A stretch of 11,813 bases of DNA, from contig NZ_CALTWS010000071.1 in the NCBI RefSeq assembly GCF_943913055.1, positions 1 through 11,813 on the forward strand, written 5' to 3'. Shown piece after piece: positions 1 to 6,303 of the stretch (its first letter is position 1; every line of letters begins with the position of its first letter). Position numbers and translations under genes: made by a program. This DNA is from an uncultured Brevundimonas sp. (GTDB lineage Bacteria > Pseudomonadota > Alphaproteobacteria > Caulobacterales > Caulobacteraceae). Below the pieces are notes generated by a model that was given only the letters and a program-made list of their open reading frames with translations, did not search any database and had not been told where the DNA came from.

Positions 1-73
1 GGCTTGGCGGTGTCGGCGAGACCCTGCATGCCCTCGACGAGGGCATGCAGGGTCTCGCCGACACCGCCAAGCC
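1..73. repeat. Perfect 36-bp fold-back palindrome at the window edge
   Basis: Bases 1-36 are the exact reverse complement of bases 38-73, with a single base (37, A) at the centre. A perfect 36-bp stem with a one-base loop at the first base of the sequence is unusual in a coding region. It lies in the 3' part of the PRC-barrel reading frame, and the frame stays open through it. The peptide up to GVGETLHAL fits a PRC-barrel strand; the residues after it are only the reverse arm. I infer a fold-back chimera or assembly end artefact, but a true palindrome is not excluded. Confidence 0.9.
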
Positions 74-497
74 CGCCCAGGCTCACCACCACGTAGGCGG
101 GTGCAGCGTCGTCGCACCGCATCATGATCTCAGCGACCTGACCCAGGCGGGACCCGTCCAGCCCGATGATCGGGCCGCCAACCAGTGACCCGAGCGGAAC
201 GAGGGTCGAGGACGCGGTCCTAGCACTGCGGGCGCTGGCGCGCTGTGCGCCACGCTCATAGCGGGCCTGGCGACCGAGCCAGCGCCAGACGCCCAGACCA
301 TTGACGAGGGTAAGAAAGCCATTGGCCCAGAGGAGGTTGGGCTGATCGGTGGTCATGGCCACTATACACCAGCAGATCGACCCCACCAGGAAGACGACAA
401 ACCCCCAGCCGGTGACGCGGGCCCCGAGGTTGGAAGCGGTCATGACGGCGGCGAGCGCGGTGGCGAGAGGGGCGATCCAGCCGGCGATATCGGACAA
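1..497 (-). CDS. PRC-barrel domain membrane protein, 3' end missing
   Basis: A minus-strand frame with TTG start at 497 stays open for 165 codons to the window edge. The TTG is preceded by GGAG at a spacing of six bases; no in-frame ATG lies nearby, so TTG is chosen. The N-terminus begins SDIAGWIAPLATAL and carries about three hydrophobic segments (roughly residues 5-22, 28-47 and 52-70), including the stretch NLGARVTGWGFVVF. A basic linker (RWLGRQARYERG) follows, then a region starting near residue 100 (STLVPLGSLVGGPIIGLDGS, then AYVVVSLGGLGGVGE) with the PRC-barrel pattern: a short strand, G-x-x-I/V, then D-G followed by G-x-V. PRC-barrel domains are small beta barrels found in ribosome maturation factors and photosynthetic reaction centres. 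The role of this membrane-linked version is unknown. It is downstream of the oxidase operon on the same strand with a 194-bp gap, so co-transcription is uncertain. The last roughly 12 codons lie in the fold-back arm and may not be genuine. Confidence 0.72.
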   Translation of the reverse strand, partial: MSDIAGWIAPLATALAAVMTASNLGARVTGWGFVVFLVGSICWCIVAMTTDQPNLLWANGFLTLVNGLGVWRWLGRQARYERGAQRASARSARTASSTLVPLGSLVGGPIIGLDGSRLGQVAEIMMRCDDAAPAYVVVSLGGLGGVGETLHALVEGMQGLADTAK

Positions 498-691
498 GGC
501 AGTCTCCGGGAGAAGACCCGGATCATGCCGGGAAAGGCGCACCCGCCGGATGATCCGCGCGGAGACAACAAACGCGATGCGGCATATCCCGCTCCCAATG
601 TCGTTGCGGCGGCATAGCCGGTCATGTCTCGGCAGGTCTGTGTCACCGGCACGTCTGAAGGGCCACGATCGTCCGCAAGGCCCGGGAGGCG

Positions 692-997
692 TCAGTAACC
701 CACGACGGTCGGCAGCGACTGCCAGATGACCGAGATCAAGGCGACCAAAGCACCGAGCCGCGCGAGGGTATTGGCCAGATCGATGGTATCGGTACCGTCG
801 TCGGCGCGTCGCAGCGCCTGTACGAGCAGTCCGAGGGCGAACATGGCGCAGACGGCGCTGAATGTCAGACCGATCAAACGCCATGTAAGGGCGTCAGCAT
901 TGGAGACCACGTCCCCGATGCTTGCGATCGCATAGACCCCGACGAAATGGACGGCCCAGACGAGAAGCCCTCCCAGCATGTAGAGCCAGCGCTGCAT
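692..997 (-). CDS. Small three-helix membrane protein, possible accessory subunit of the caa3 oxidase
   Basis: A 101-residue protein starting MQRWLYMLGGLLVWAVHF. The ATG is two bases after the TGA of the oxidase subunit I-III gene, so the two are almost certainly co-translated. This tight spacing rules out the much longer open frame that extends antisense through the oxidase gene. Three hydrophobic segments are visible at about residues 5-27, 41-62 and 78-97. An Arg-Arg-Ala-Asp-Asp hydrophilic stretch separates the second and third. No catalytic motif or heme ligand pattern is evident. Position as last gene of an oxidase operon suggests a small subunit IV-like or assembly role. That is inference from context only; I do not recognise a named family. 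Confidence 0.82.
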   Translation of the reverse strand: MQRWLYMLGGLLVWAVHFVGVYAIASIGDVVSNADALTWRLIGLTFSAVCAMFALGLLVQALRRADDGTDTIDLANTLARLGALVALISVIWQSLPTVVGY

Positions 998-999
998 CG

Positions 1000-3540
1000 T
1001 CAGCCCGGAAACAGTCGGGTGAGCAGGACTGAGATCAGGCCCTGGGCCGCCGTATAGCCCAGGAAGAGGCCGATGAGCTGAAAGGTCGATGGCCGACTGG
1101 CTTCCACATGGCCGCTGATCCAGCGCAGCAGGGCATAGAGCCCCATAATGGTCGAGGTGAAGACGAAGAAACCCTGCCAGGACAGGAAGAAGAAGACCGT
1201 CGCGCCCTGGCCGGACACCTGGGGCCTGAGATCCGTGGCCATCCATCCGGCCAGATCGATCGCCCAGCCGCCGGCGATTAGGGCGAGGGAGGCCAGCATC
1301 AAGCCGGTAGCGATGACCGGGCTGCGCGGTCGGTCCAGGGCCAGGGCGGCGTTGGACGCTCGGACTCCGATTATTGCGAGGACGTAGAGAGTCGCGGTGA
1401 TGATCAGCCCTGTGGAGGGCGGCGCAACCCACTCCAGCGGATTGCGGCTCCACAGGAAGGCGTATGAGAAGGCCGTCATCACAAGGATCATCCCGGCGAC
1501 CACCAGGGTGATGACCATGGCCCACCAGCCGTGGCTGCGCGGCCCGCTCATATAGGTGGGCACCCGTATGCCCGCGCCGATGTCGACCTCGGGCTGGACG
1601 CGGGGCCGGTCCAGAAACCAGCACCACTGGAAAATGCAGTAGATGGCTAGGACGCCGCAGATGGCGGAGACCCAATAGGCCTGGATCACGAGCAGCAGGA
1701 AAAAGGCCGCAGTGAAGACGGCCGCCCAGACGTGCCAGCCCGACGGTCGGGGCATCCGCTGCAGGTACTGCGGTTCGGCGGTCAGGGGGCTGGTGACCAG
1801 TGTCTCTCGGTCGCCGGTCGGGGCATCGGGCAGGAAGTAGCGGCCAGCTTCCACGTCGCCGGCGAGGTTGGGTTGGTCCCAGAGGGGATAGCGGGTGGTC
1901 ACGATCGGAATGCTGCGGGTGGAATAAAGGCCCGTCGGCAGCCATTCCAGACCGCCGGACCCGAAGAGGTTTCCGGCGTCCCTGGGGCCGAAGGGGCGGA
2001 AGTTGCGGATCATATCCAGGATCCAGATCAGGACCCCGGCTGCGAACAGGAAGGCCCCGACGGTCGAGATCATGTTGGGAATCTCCCAGCCTCGGTCCGG
2101 TAGATAGGTATAGACTCGGCGCGGCATGCCCATGAGCCCGGTCAGGTGCATGGGCAGGAAGGTGACGTGGATGCCCGCAAACATCAGCCAGAAGACCCAT
2201 TTGCCCAGCCGGTCGCTGAGCGGCCGCCTGGAGGACATCGGGGTCCAGAAGTAAATCGCCGCAAAGAAGGGCAAGACCATGCCGCCGATGAGGACGTAGT
2301 GCAGGTGGGCGACGATGAAATAGCTGTCGTGCGCCTGCCAGTCGAAGGGCACCATGGCCACCATCACGCCGGTCAGGCCGCCCATGACGAAGACCGTCAG
2401 AGAGCCCAGCACAAACAGCCCGGGAGTCGAGAACTGCATGCGACCGGCGGCGATGGTCGCGATCCAGGCGAAGACCTGTATGCCGGCCGGCAGGCTGACG
2501 GCCATGGAGGCCGAGGAGAAGAAGCCGATCGAGATCGACGGCATGCCGGTCGTGAACATATGGTGCGACCAGACACCGAAACTGATAAAACCCGTTGCGA
2601 TCATGGCCAACACTACCAGCCGGTATCCGACCAGGGGCGTGCGCGCGACCGCCGCGACCATGGTCGACATGGCCGCCGCAGCAGGCAGGAAGATAATGTA
2701 GACTTCCGGGTGACCGAAGAACCAGAACAGATGCTGCCACAGCATCGGATCGCCGCCCTTGAGGGCATCGAAAAACGGCCAGCCGAACGCCCGTTCCAGC
2801 TCCATCAGGGTGGTGGCCAGGATCACCGAGGGGAAGGCGATGATGATCATGCAGGCGAAGATCAGCATGCCCCAGGCGAAGATCGGCATCTTGTCCAGCG
2901 TCATGCCCGGCGCGCGGTTCTTGAGCACCCCCACGATGATCTCGATGGCTCCGGCAATGGCCGAGATCTCGATGAAGCCGATGCCGAGCAACCAGAAATC
3001 GGCATTGATGCCGGGCGAATAGGTCATCGAGGTCAGGGGCGGATACATGAACCAGCCGCCATTGGGGGCCAGGCCGAAGAAGATCGAGCAGAAGAAGGCC
3101 AGGCCGCCGATCAGATAGGCCCAGAAGGCATAGGCGCTGAGCCTAGGAAACGGCAGGTCGCGGGCCCCCAGCATCTGGGGCAGAAGCAGCACTCCGAGCG
3201 CCTCCACCGCGGGCACCGCGAATAGGAACATCATGATGGTCCCGTGCATGGTGAACAGCTGGTTGTAGGTTTCCTGTTCCAGAAAACCATTCAGCGGCAG
3301 GGCCAGCTGGGTTCTCATCAGGAGCGACAGTATGCCCGCCAGCACGAAGAACAGCATGGCTGCGCCGATGTAATAGACACCGACGTAGTTGTTGTTGATG
3401 ACGGTGATCCACTCCCAGCCCTTGGGACCGCACCAGATCTTCTCCAGCTCATCCTTCTCGCCCTCGGGCCGCTCGCCCTGGGTCGGAAAGCGCTTGTAAA
3501 GGTCGGTGTCGAAGCCGGTCTCCGAGGGGGCTTCGGTCAT
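1000..3540 (-). CDS. ctaD: caa3-type cytochrome c oxidase, subunit I-III fusion
   Basis: Heme-copper oxidase catalytic subunit that reduces O2 to water in the cytoplasmic membrane, 846 residues. The N-terminal 515 residues are subunit I. Low-spin heme ligands are H99 (MHGTIMMF) and H414. CuB ligands are H277 in GHPEVY, with Y281 as the cross-linked tyrosine and E279 as the proton-gating glutamate, and H326/H327 in WSHHMFTTG. H412 is the heme a3 ligand in AHLHYV. H404-D405 match the Mg site and MPRRVY follows. A linker of about 85 residues rich in Pro/Arg (515-600) joins a subunit III domain with about seven hydrophobic segments (600-840). This fused arrangement is known from Thermus-type caa3 enzymes. 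The start gives a 4-bp ATGA overlap with subunit II; the open frame upstream of it is antisense noise inside the subunit II gene. Oddity: the K-channel lysine position (bovine K319) is Gln (Q355, LPAGIQVFAW). The D-channel entrance Asp is kept (GARDLPFPR), but the usual Asn residues near it are not. Confidence 0.97.
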   Translation of the reverse strand: MTEAPSETGFDTDLYKRFPTQGERPEGEKDELEKIWCGPKGWEWITVINNNYVGVYYIGAAMLFFVLAGILSLLMRTQLALPLNGFLEQETYNQLFTMHGTIMMFLFAVPAVEALGVLLLPQMLGARDLPFPRLSAYAFWAYLIGGLAFFCSIFFGLAPNGGWFMYPPLTSMTYSPGINADFWLLGIGFIEISAIAGAIEIIVGVLKNRAPGMTLDKMPIFAWGMLIFACMIIIAFPSVILATTLMELERAFGWPFFDALKGGDPMLWQHLFWFFGHPEVYIIFLPAAAAMSTMVAAVARTPLVGYRLVVLAMIATGFISFGVWSHHMFTTGMPSISIGFFSSASMAVSLPAGIQVFAWIATIAAGRMQFSTPGLFVLGSLTVFVMGGLTGVMVAMVPFDWQAHDSYFIVAHLHYVLIGGMVLPFFAAIYFWTPMSSRRPLSDRLGKWVFWLMFAGIHVTFLPMHLTGLMGMPRRVYTYLPDRGWEIPNMISTVGAFLFAAGVLIWILDMIRNFRPFGPRDAGNLFGSGGLEWLPTGLYSTRSIPIVTTRYPLWDQPNLAGDVEAGRYFLPDAPTGDRETLVTSPLTAEPQYLQRMPRPSGWHVWAAVFTAAFFLLLVIQAYWVSAICGVLAIYCIFQWCWFLDRPRVQPEVDIGAGIRVPTYMSGPRSHGWWAMVITLVVAGMILVMTAFSYAFLWSRNPLEWVAPPSTGLIITATLYVLAIIGVRASNAALALDRPRSPVIATGLMLASLALIAGGWAIDLAGWMATDLRPQVSGQGATVFFFLSWQGFFVFTSTIMGLYALLRWISGHVEASRPSTFQLIGLFLGYTAAQGLISVLLTRLFPG

Positions 3541-4505
3541 TCCAGGCTCTCGAGATAGGCGGAGACATCGCGCAGCTCCTGGCCTGTCAGGACAGGATAG
3601 GCCGGCATGCGGTTCCCGGGCTTGATCGCCTGGCTGTCGGAAATCCACCCGGCCATCGTGCCTTGATTGTTGGGCAGGATGCCGGCACCGAGCGTCCGTC
3701 GTGAGCCGACATGGCTGAGGTCCGGGCCGGCCTGTCCATTGGCCTCGGTCCCGTTGACGGTATGACAGGCCCCGCATCCGGAGGCCTGGAACACCTGCCG
3801 GCCTGCAGAGACGGGCAGGGCGGTGGCTGCGAGCAGGCCCGCGCTGGGCGCGGCCTGACGTGCCCGCCACGCCGCGAACTCCTCCGGCGTATGGGCCACG
3901 ACGACGAGACCCATCAGGGCATGGGGCCCGCCGCAGTATTCGGCGCATTGACCGCCGTAAGCCCCGGGTTCGTCCGCTTGGAGCCTGAGAATGTTCCGGC
4001 GTCCGGGGATCATATCCATCTTTCCACCGAGGCGGGGCACCCAGAAGGAGTGGATGACGTCTGCGGCCTCCAACTCGAACACGACGGGTTGGCCCACCGG
4101 AATGTGGACTTCATTGGCATCCTGGAAGGCCTCGCTGCCCCCTGCGTCCAGATAGGCCACGCGCCACCACCACATCTCTCCGGTGACGCGCACGCGCATC
4201 TCGCCAGGTCGTGGCTCTTCGCTGAGCTGTGCGGTCAGGCTGAGACCCCAGACAAGCAGGACCGACAGGACAACAACCGGGAAGGCCAGACCCAGCGTCC
4301 ATAGAACCTTCTCCCCGCCGATCTTCCTGCGCCATGACCGCGGGCCGAAGAGAGCCACGCCCAAGGCAATCATGACCAACAGAAACACGCTCACGGCCAT
4401 GGCGATCAGGGCCCAGGACAGGGTGTTCACCGGACCGGCGAAGGGTCCGGCGGGATCGAGCGCGGGCGGGGGCCAGCCTTGCAGGCCGTCGATCGGTTCA
4501 GTCAT
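3537..4505 (-). CDS. ctaC: caa3-type cytochrome c oxidase, subunit II with C-terminal heme c domain
   Basis: 322-residue subunit that accepts electrons and passes them to the CuA centre. Two membrane segments lie at about 28-52 and 68-91. The periplasmic cupredoxin domain has the aromatic GEMWWWRVAY stretch (109-118), typical of the electron entry region. It also has a complete CuA ligand set: H152, then C187, E189, C191, H195 and M198 in CAEYCGGPHALM. A Gly/Ala-rich linker (216-234) leads to a class I cytochrome c domain with CGACH (C244, C247, H248) and likely axial Met 300 in GNRMPAYP. The heme c fusion defines caa3-type oxidases. The ATG overlaps the end of the upstream cytochrome c gene by eight bases (ATGACTGA), and the stop overlaps the next start as ATGA, so the genes are coupled. 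No cleavable signal peptide is obvious; the first segment probably acts as an uncleaved anchor. Confidence 0.96.
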   Translation of the reverse strand: MTEPIDGLQGWPPPALDPAGPFAGPVNTLSWALIAMAVSVFLLVMIALGVALFGPRSWRRKIGGEKVLWTLGLAFPVVVLSVLLVWGLSLTAQLSEEPRPGEMRVRVTGEMWWWRVAYLDAGGSEAFQDANEVHIPVGQPVVFELEAADVIHSFWVPRLGGKMDMIPGRRNILRLQADEPGAYGGQCAEYCGGPHALMGLVVVAHTPEEFAAWRARQAAPSAGLLAATALPVSAGRQVFQASGCGACHTVNGTEANGQAGPDLSHVGSRRTLGAGILPNNQGTMAGWISDSQAIKPGNRMPAYPVLTGQELRDVSAYLESLE

Positions 4506-4896
4506 GTTCCAGCGTGTACAGATAGGCGGCCACGTCGCGGGCCTCGGCGGATGTCATGGGCATGGCGGGCATTCCAGTCTTCGGACTCATAGAAGGCGCG
4601 TTCCTGACCCAGGTGGCCAGGGTCTCTGGCTGATTGGGGAACTGGCCCGCGATCATCGATCGGTCCGCAAACCCGTCCAGTGAACCGCCGACGGTGCCTT
4701 GGGGCCAGTCCACGCCCGGTATCTGATGGCAGGCGGCACAGCCCAGCCGCTCGATGACCGCAAGACCCGCCGCAGCATCCGCGCCGGTGATGTCGCGAGG
4801 CTGCTGGCGTTTGTCGGCGCAGGCTGAGAGCAGCACAAAGATCGGCACCATCAGGAGCAGGCCGGATTTCGTGCGCAGATACTCGCCTGTCTGCAT
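4498..4896 (-). CDS. Monoheme cytochrome c lipoprotein
   Basis: 132-residue c-type cytochrome, first gene of the oxidase operon. A short basic N-terminus and a hydrophobic core (residues 12-25) end in the lipobox LLSAC, so C26 should be lipidated and the protein tethered at the periplasmic membrane face. The heme site is CAACH (C53, C56, H57), with axial Met in GMPAMP (M109 or M112) and a C-terminal helix ARDVAAYLYTLE. The domain resembles the heme c domain fused to subunit II, suggesting it is the direct electron donor or a relay for it. The ATG at 4896 has GGAGGGG about nine bases upstream. A second ATG at 4903 is in another frame. Its 3' end overlaps subunit II by eight bases. Confidence 0.92.
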   Translation of the reverse strand: MQTGEYLRTKSGLLLMVPIFVLLSACADKRQQPRDITGADAAAGLAVIERLGCAACHQIPGVDWPQGTVGGSLDGFADRSMIAGQFPNQPETLATWVRNAPSMSPKTGMPAMPMTSAEARDVAAYLYTLEHD

Positions 4897-4924
4897 GGTT
4901 CATGGCCCCTCCCGTGTTTTCACC

Positions 4925-4949
4925 AATCCCCCTGAAGCGTCGCGGTTCC
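4925..4949 (-). promoter_or_regulatory. Possible ECF-sigma type promoter of the oxidase operon
   Basis: On the minus strand GGAAC (4949-4945) is followed after 16 bases by GATT (4928-4925), about 28 bases before the cytochrome c ATG. The -35-like element matches the GGAAC box of alphaproteobacterial ECF sigma factors (EcfG/SigT class), but the -10-like element matches CGTT poorly. It is listed mainly because two similar boxes occur upstream of the other transcription units of this module. Confidence 0.2.
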
Positions 4950-4958
4950 CCAACGATC

Positions 4959-4983
4959 GGAACCTGTGCCGTAACCCTGTGTT
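4959..4983 (+). promoter_or_regulatory. Possible ECF-sigma type promoter of the diheme cytochrome c gene
   Basis: GGAAC (4959-4963), 16 bases, then TGTT (4980-4983) on the plus strand, one mismatch from the GGAAC-N16/17-CGTT pattern known for EcfG-type sigma factors. The -10-like element ends eight bases before the ATG at 4992, so a transcript would start at or next to the start codon. This agrees with the lack of a visible Shine-Dalgarno sequence there (leaderless mRNA). Seen by eye only. Confidence 0.3.
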
Positions 4984-4991
4984 TCCGAACG

Positions 4992-5744
4992 ATGTCTGGT
5001 TTCCAAAGCCGCGCCCTTTCGATGCTTGCTATGTCCCTGGCAGTCGCCGCGATGTCGGCCTGTCAGCTGCCCCCGAGCCGGACAGACGCCGCCTTGACCG
5101 AGACCGGTGAACTGGTCGCGCTGAGCGGCGGTGCGAGCGGTGCGGCCAATGCCTGCTTCAGCTGTCATGGACTCCAGGGGCAGGGCGACGGGGTCAGCGT
5201 TCCCCGCCTGGCGGGTCTGGATGCCGGTTACCTGCAAAAGCAGATGGAGGACTATGCCGCGGATACCCGACATCACGACGTCATGAGCGCGATCGCAAGG
5301 CGTCTGGACGCCGACAGTCGACGTGACGTGGCCCTCTACTATGCGGCCCTGCCAGCACCGCAGGGTGTCGGTGAGGCCCGCGCGGTACCCGCGATCTGGT
5401 CTCAAGGCGATACCGCCCGCGACGTTCCCGCCTGCGCAAGCTGCCACGGGATGGGCGGAGAGGGGGTTGGACCCGGAAATCCAGCCGTCTCTGGTCAACC
5501 GTCCGCCTACACGGTCAACCAGTTGATGCGCTGGAAGCGGGCGGAGCGCCGCAATGACCCGCGCAATGTCATGTCTCAGGCTGTCGCCGGGCTCAGCGGT
5601 CGCGAAATTTCCGCCATAGCCCTCTGGCTCGAGACCCAACCCAGGTCTCCATCGCCAGCCAGCGACGCTGCCAGCGCGTCCGCCGCTGCGGCAGTTGCGG
5701 TAGGACCGGCAGCATCCCGTGAACCACGTCGTCCCGATCGATGA
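4992..5744 (+). CDS. Diheme cytochrome c lipoprotein (c4-like)
   Basis: 250-residue protein with two class I cytochrome c domains. Heme sites are CFSCH (C55, C58, H59) and CASCH (C148, C151, H152). Axial Met candidates are M98 (DVMSAIA) and M194 (NVMSQAVAGLS), spaced alike in both halves as in cytochrome c4. The ATG at 4992 is chosen because it places a short basic, hydrophobic signal ending in AMSAC directly at the N-terminus (lipidated C24). The frame is open from 4902, but the extra 30 residues do not look like part of a signal. No clear ribosome binding site precedes 4992, so translation may be leaderless. A Ser/Ala/Pro-rich tail (217-250) follows the last cytochrome helix and overlaps the end of the convergent cytochrome b561 gene. 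It is divergent from the oxidase operon and probably an electron carrier for it. Confidence 0.92.
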   Translation: MSGFQSRALSMLAMSLAVAAMSACQLPPSRTDAALTETGELVALSGGASGAANACFSCHGLQGQGDGVSVPRLAGLDAGYLQKQMEDYAADTRHHDVMSAIARRLDADSRRDVALYYAALPAPQGVGEARAVPAIWSQGDTARDVPACASCHGMGGEGVGPGNPAVSGQPSAYTVNQLMRWKRAERRNDPRNVMSQAVAGLSGREISAIALWLETQPRSPSPASDAASASAAAAVAVGPAASREPRRPDR

Positions 5745-6303
5745 AATGATGCTTGAGCGCCGCTCCGACGTGCATCGGGATCAGCAGCAGCAGGGTGACG
5801 ATCAGCCCCCAGTGCATCCATTCCGCCGACGCCTCTATCGCCCATCTCTGGCTGTTGCTGAGCTCCTGCATCGGCATCAGGGGAAACTTGATCAGCCAGA
5901 GCAGTTCCGGCTGTTGTTCACGCGCCGTCGCCGAGATCATCGCCCAGCCCGTGAGCGGCAGGCCCAGCAGGCAGATGTAGAAGATCCAGGCCGTGACGTG
6001 GGCCACGATGCTCTGCCAGCCGGGCTTGTCCGCATCGTTGATCGGTCCAGGTGCCAGCAGTCGCCAGCCCAGTCGCGCCACGGCCAGGACCAGCATAAGC
6101 ACGCCGACCGCATAGTGCAGGTCATAGGCCGCGACCATGTCGCCGCCGACGCGAAGCCGGTTCATCCACCAGCCCCAGAAGAGCTGGAACAGCACCAGGG
6201 CCGCCATAGTCCAGTGGAAGATGATACCGACGGGCGAATAGCGGCCCTTGTCGGCATGGCCTGCCGCCCACTCGAGAACCCGCTGGATCGGTTTGACGAT
6301 CAC
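5593..6303 (-). CDS. Cytochrome b561 family membrane protein
   Basis: 236-residue four-helix b-type cytochrome. The GTG start at 6303 forms a GTGA overlap with the end of the ctaG gene and precedes the domain; the longer upstream frame is antisense noise in ctaG. Membrane segments lie at about 27-45, 60-80, 97-118 and 160-182. Candidate heme ligands are H30 (FHWTMA), H63 (DLHYAVGV), H102 (AHVTAW), H164 (MHWGLI) and H178 (PMHVGAALKHHF), the spacing expected for bacterial CybB-like proteins (Pfam cytochrome b561/Ni-hydrogenase b subunit type). These proteins move electrons between quinone and periplasmic partners. Here it could link the dehydrogenase or quinol pool to the cytochromes c; this is inference. 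An Arg/Trp-rich cytoplasmic tail (about 190-236) overlaps the convergent diheme cytochrome gene by 152 bp. Confidence 0.92.
   Translation of the reverse strand: MIVKPIQRVLEWAAGHADKGRYSPVGIIFHWTMAALVLFQLFWGWWMNRLRVGGDMVAAYDLHYAVGVLMLVLAVARLGWRLLAPGPINDADKPGWQSIVAHVTAWIFYICLLGLPLTGWAMISATAREQQPELLWLIKFPLMPMQELSNSQRWAIEASAEWMHWGLIVTLLLLIPMHVGAALKHHFIDRDDVVHGMLPVLPQLPQRRTRWQRRWLAMETWVGSRARGLWRKFRDR

Noticed and set aside
517..532. A terminator hairpin CCCGG-N6-CCGGG
   Set aside because: The stem is only five bases with a weak pyrimidine tail, and it lies just before the ribosome binding site of the PRC-barrel gene, not after a stop codon.
440..652. A 70-codon minus-strand ORF before the PRC-barrel gene
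   Set aside because: It overlaps the start of the PRC-barrel gene in another frame, and its peptide is Ser/Pro-rich without features.
998..2740. A long upstream extension of the small membrane protein frame
   Set aside because: It is out of frame through the oxidase gene. The ATG two bases after the oxidase stop is the natural start.
2146..3225. A 359-codon plus-strand open frame
   Set aside because: It is antisense to the clearly conserved oxidase subunit I and has a low-complexity charged composition.
3541..3948. An N-terminal extension of 136 residues on the subunit I-III frame
   Set aside because: It lies out of frame inside subunit II. The ATGA overlap and the family N-terminus both place the start at 3540.
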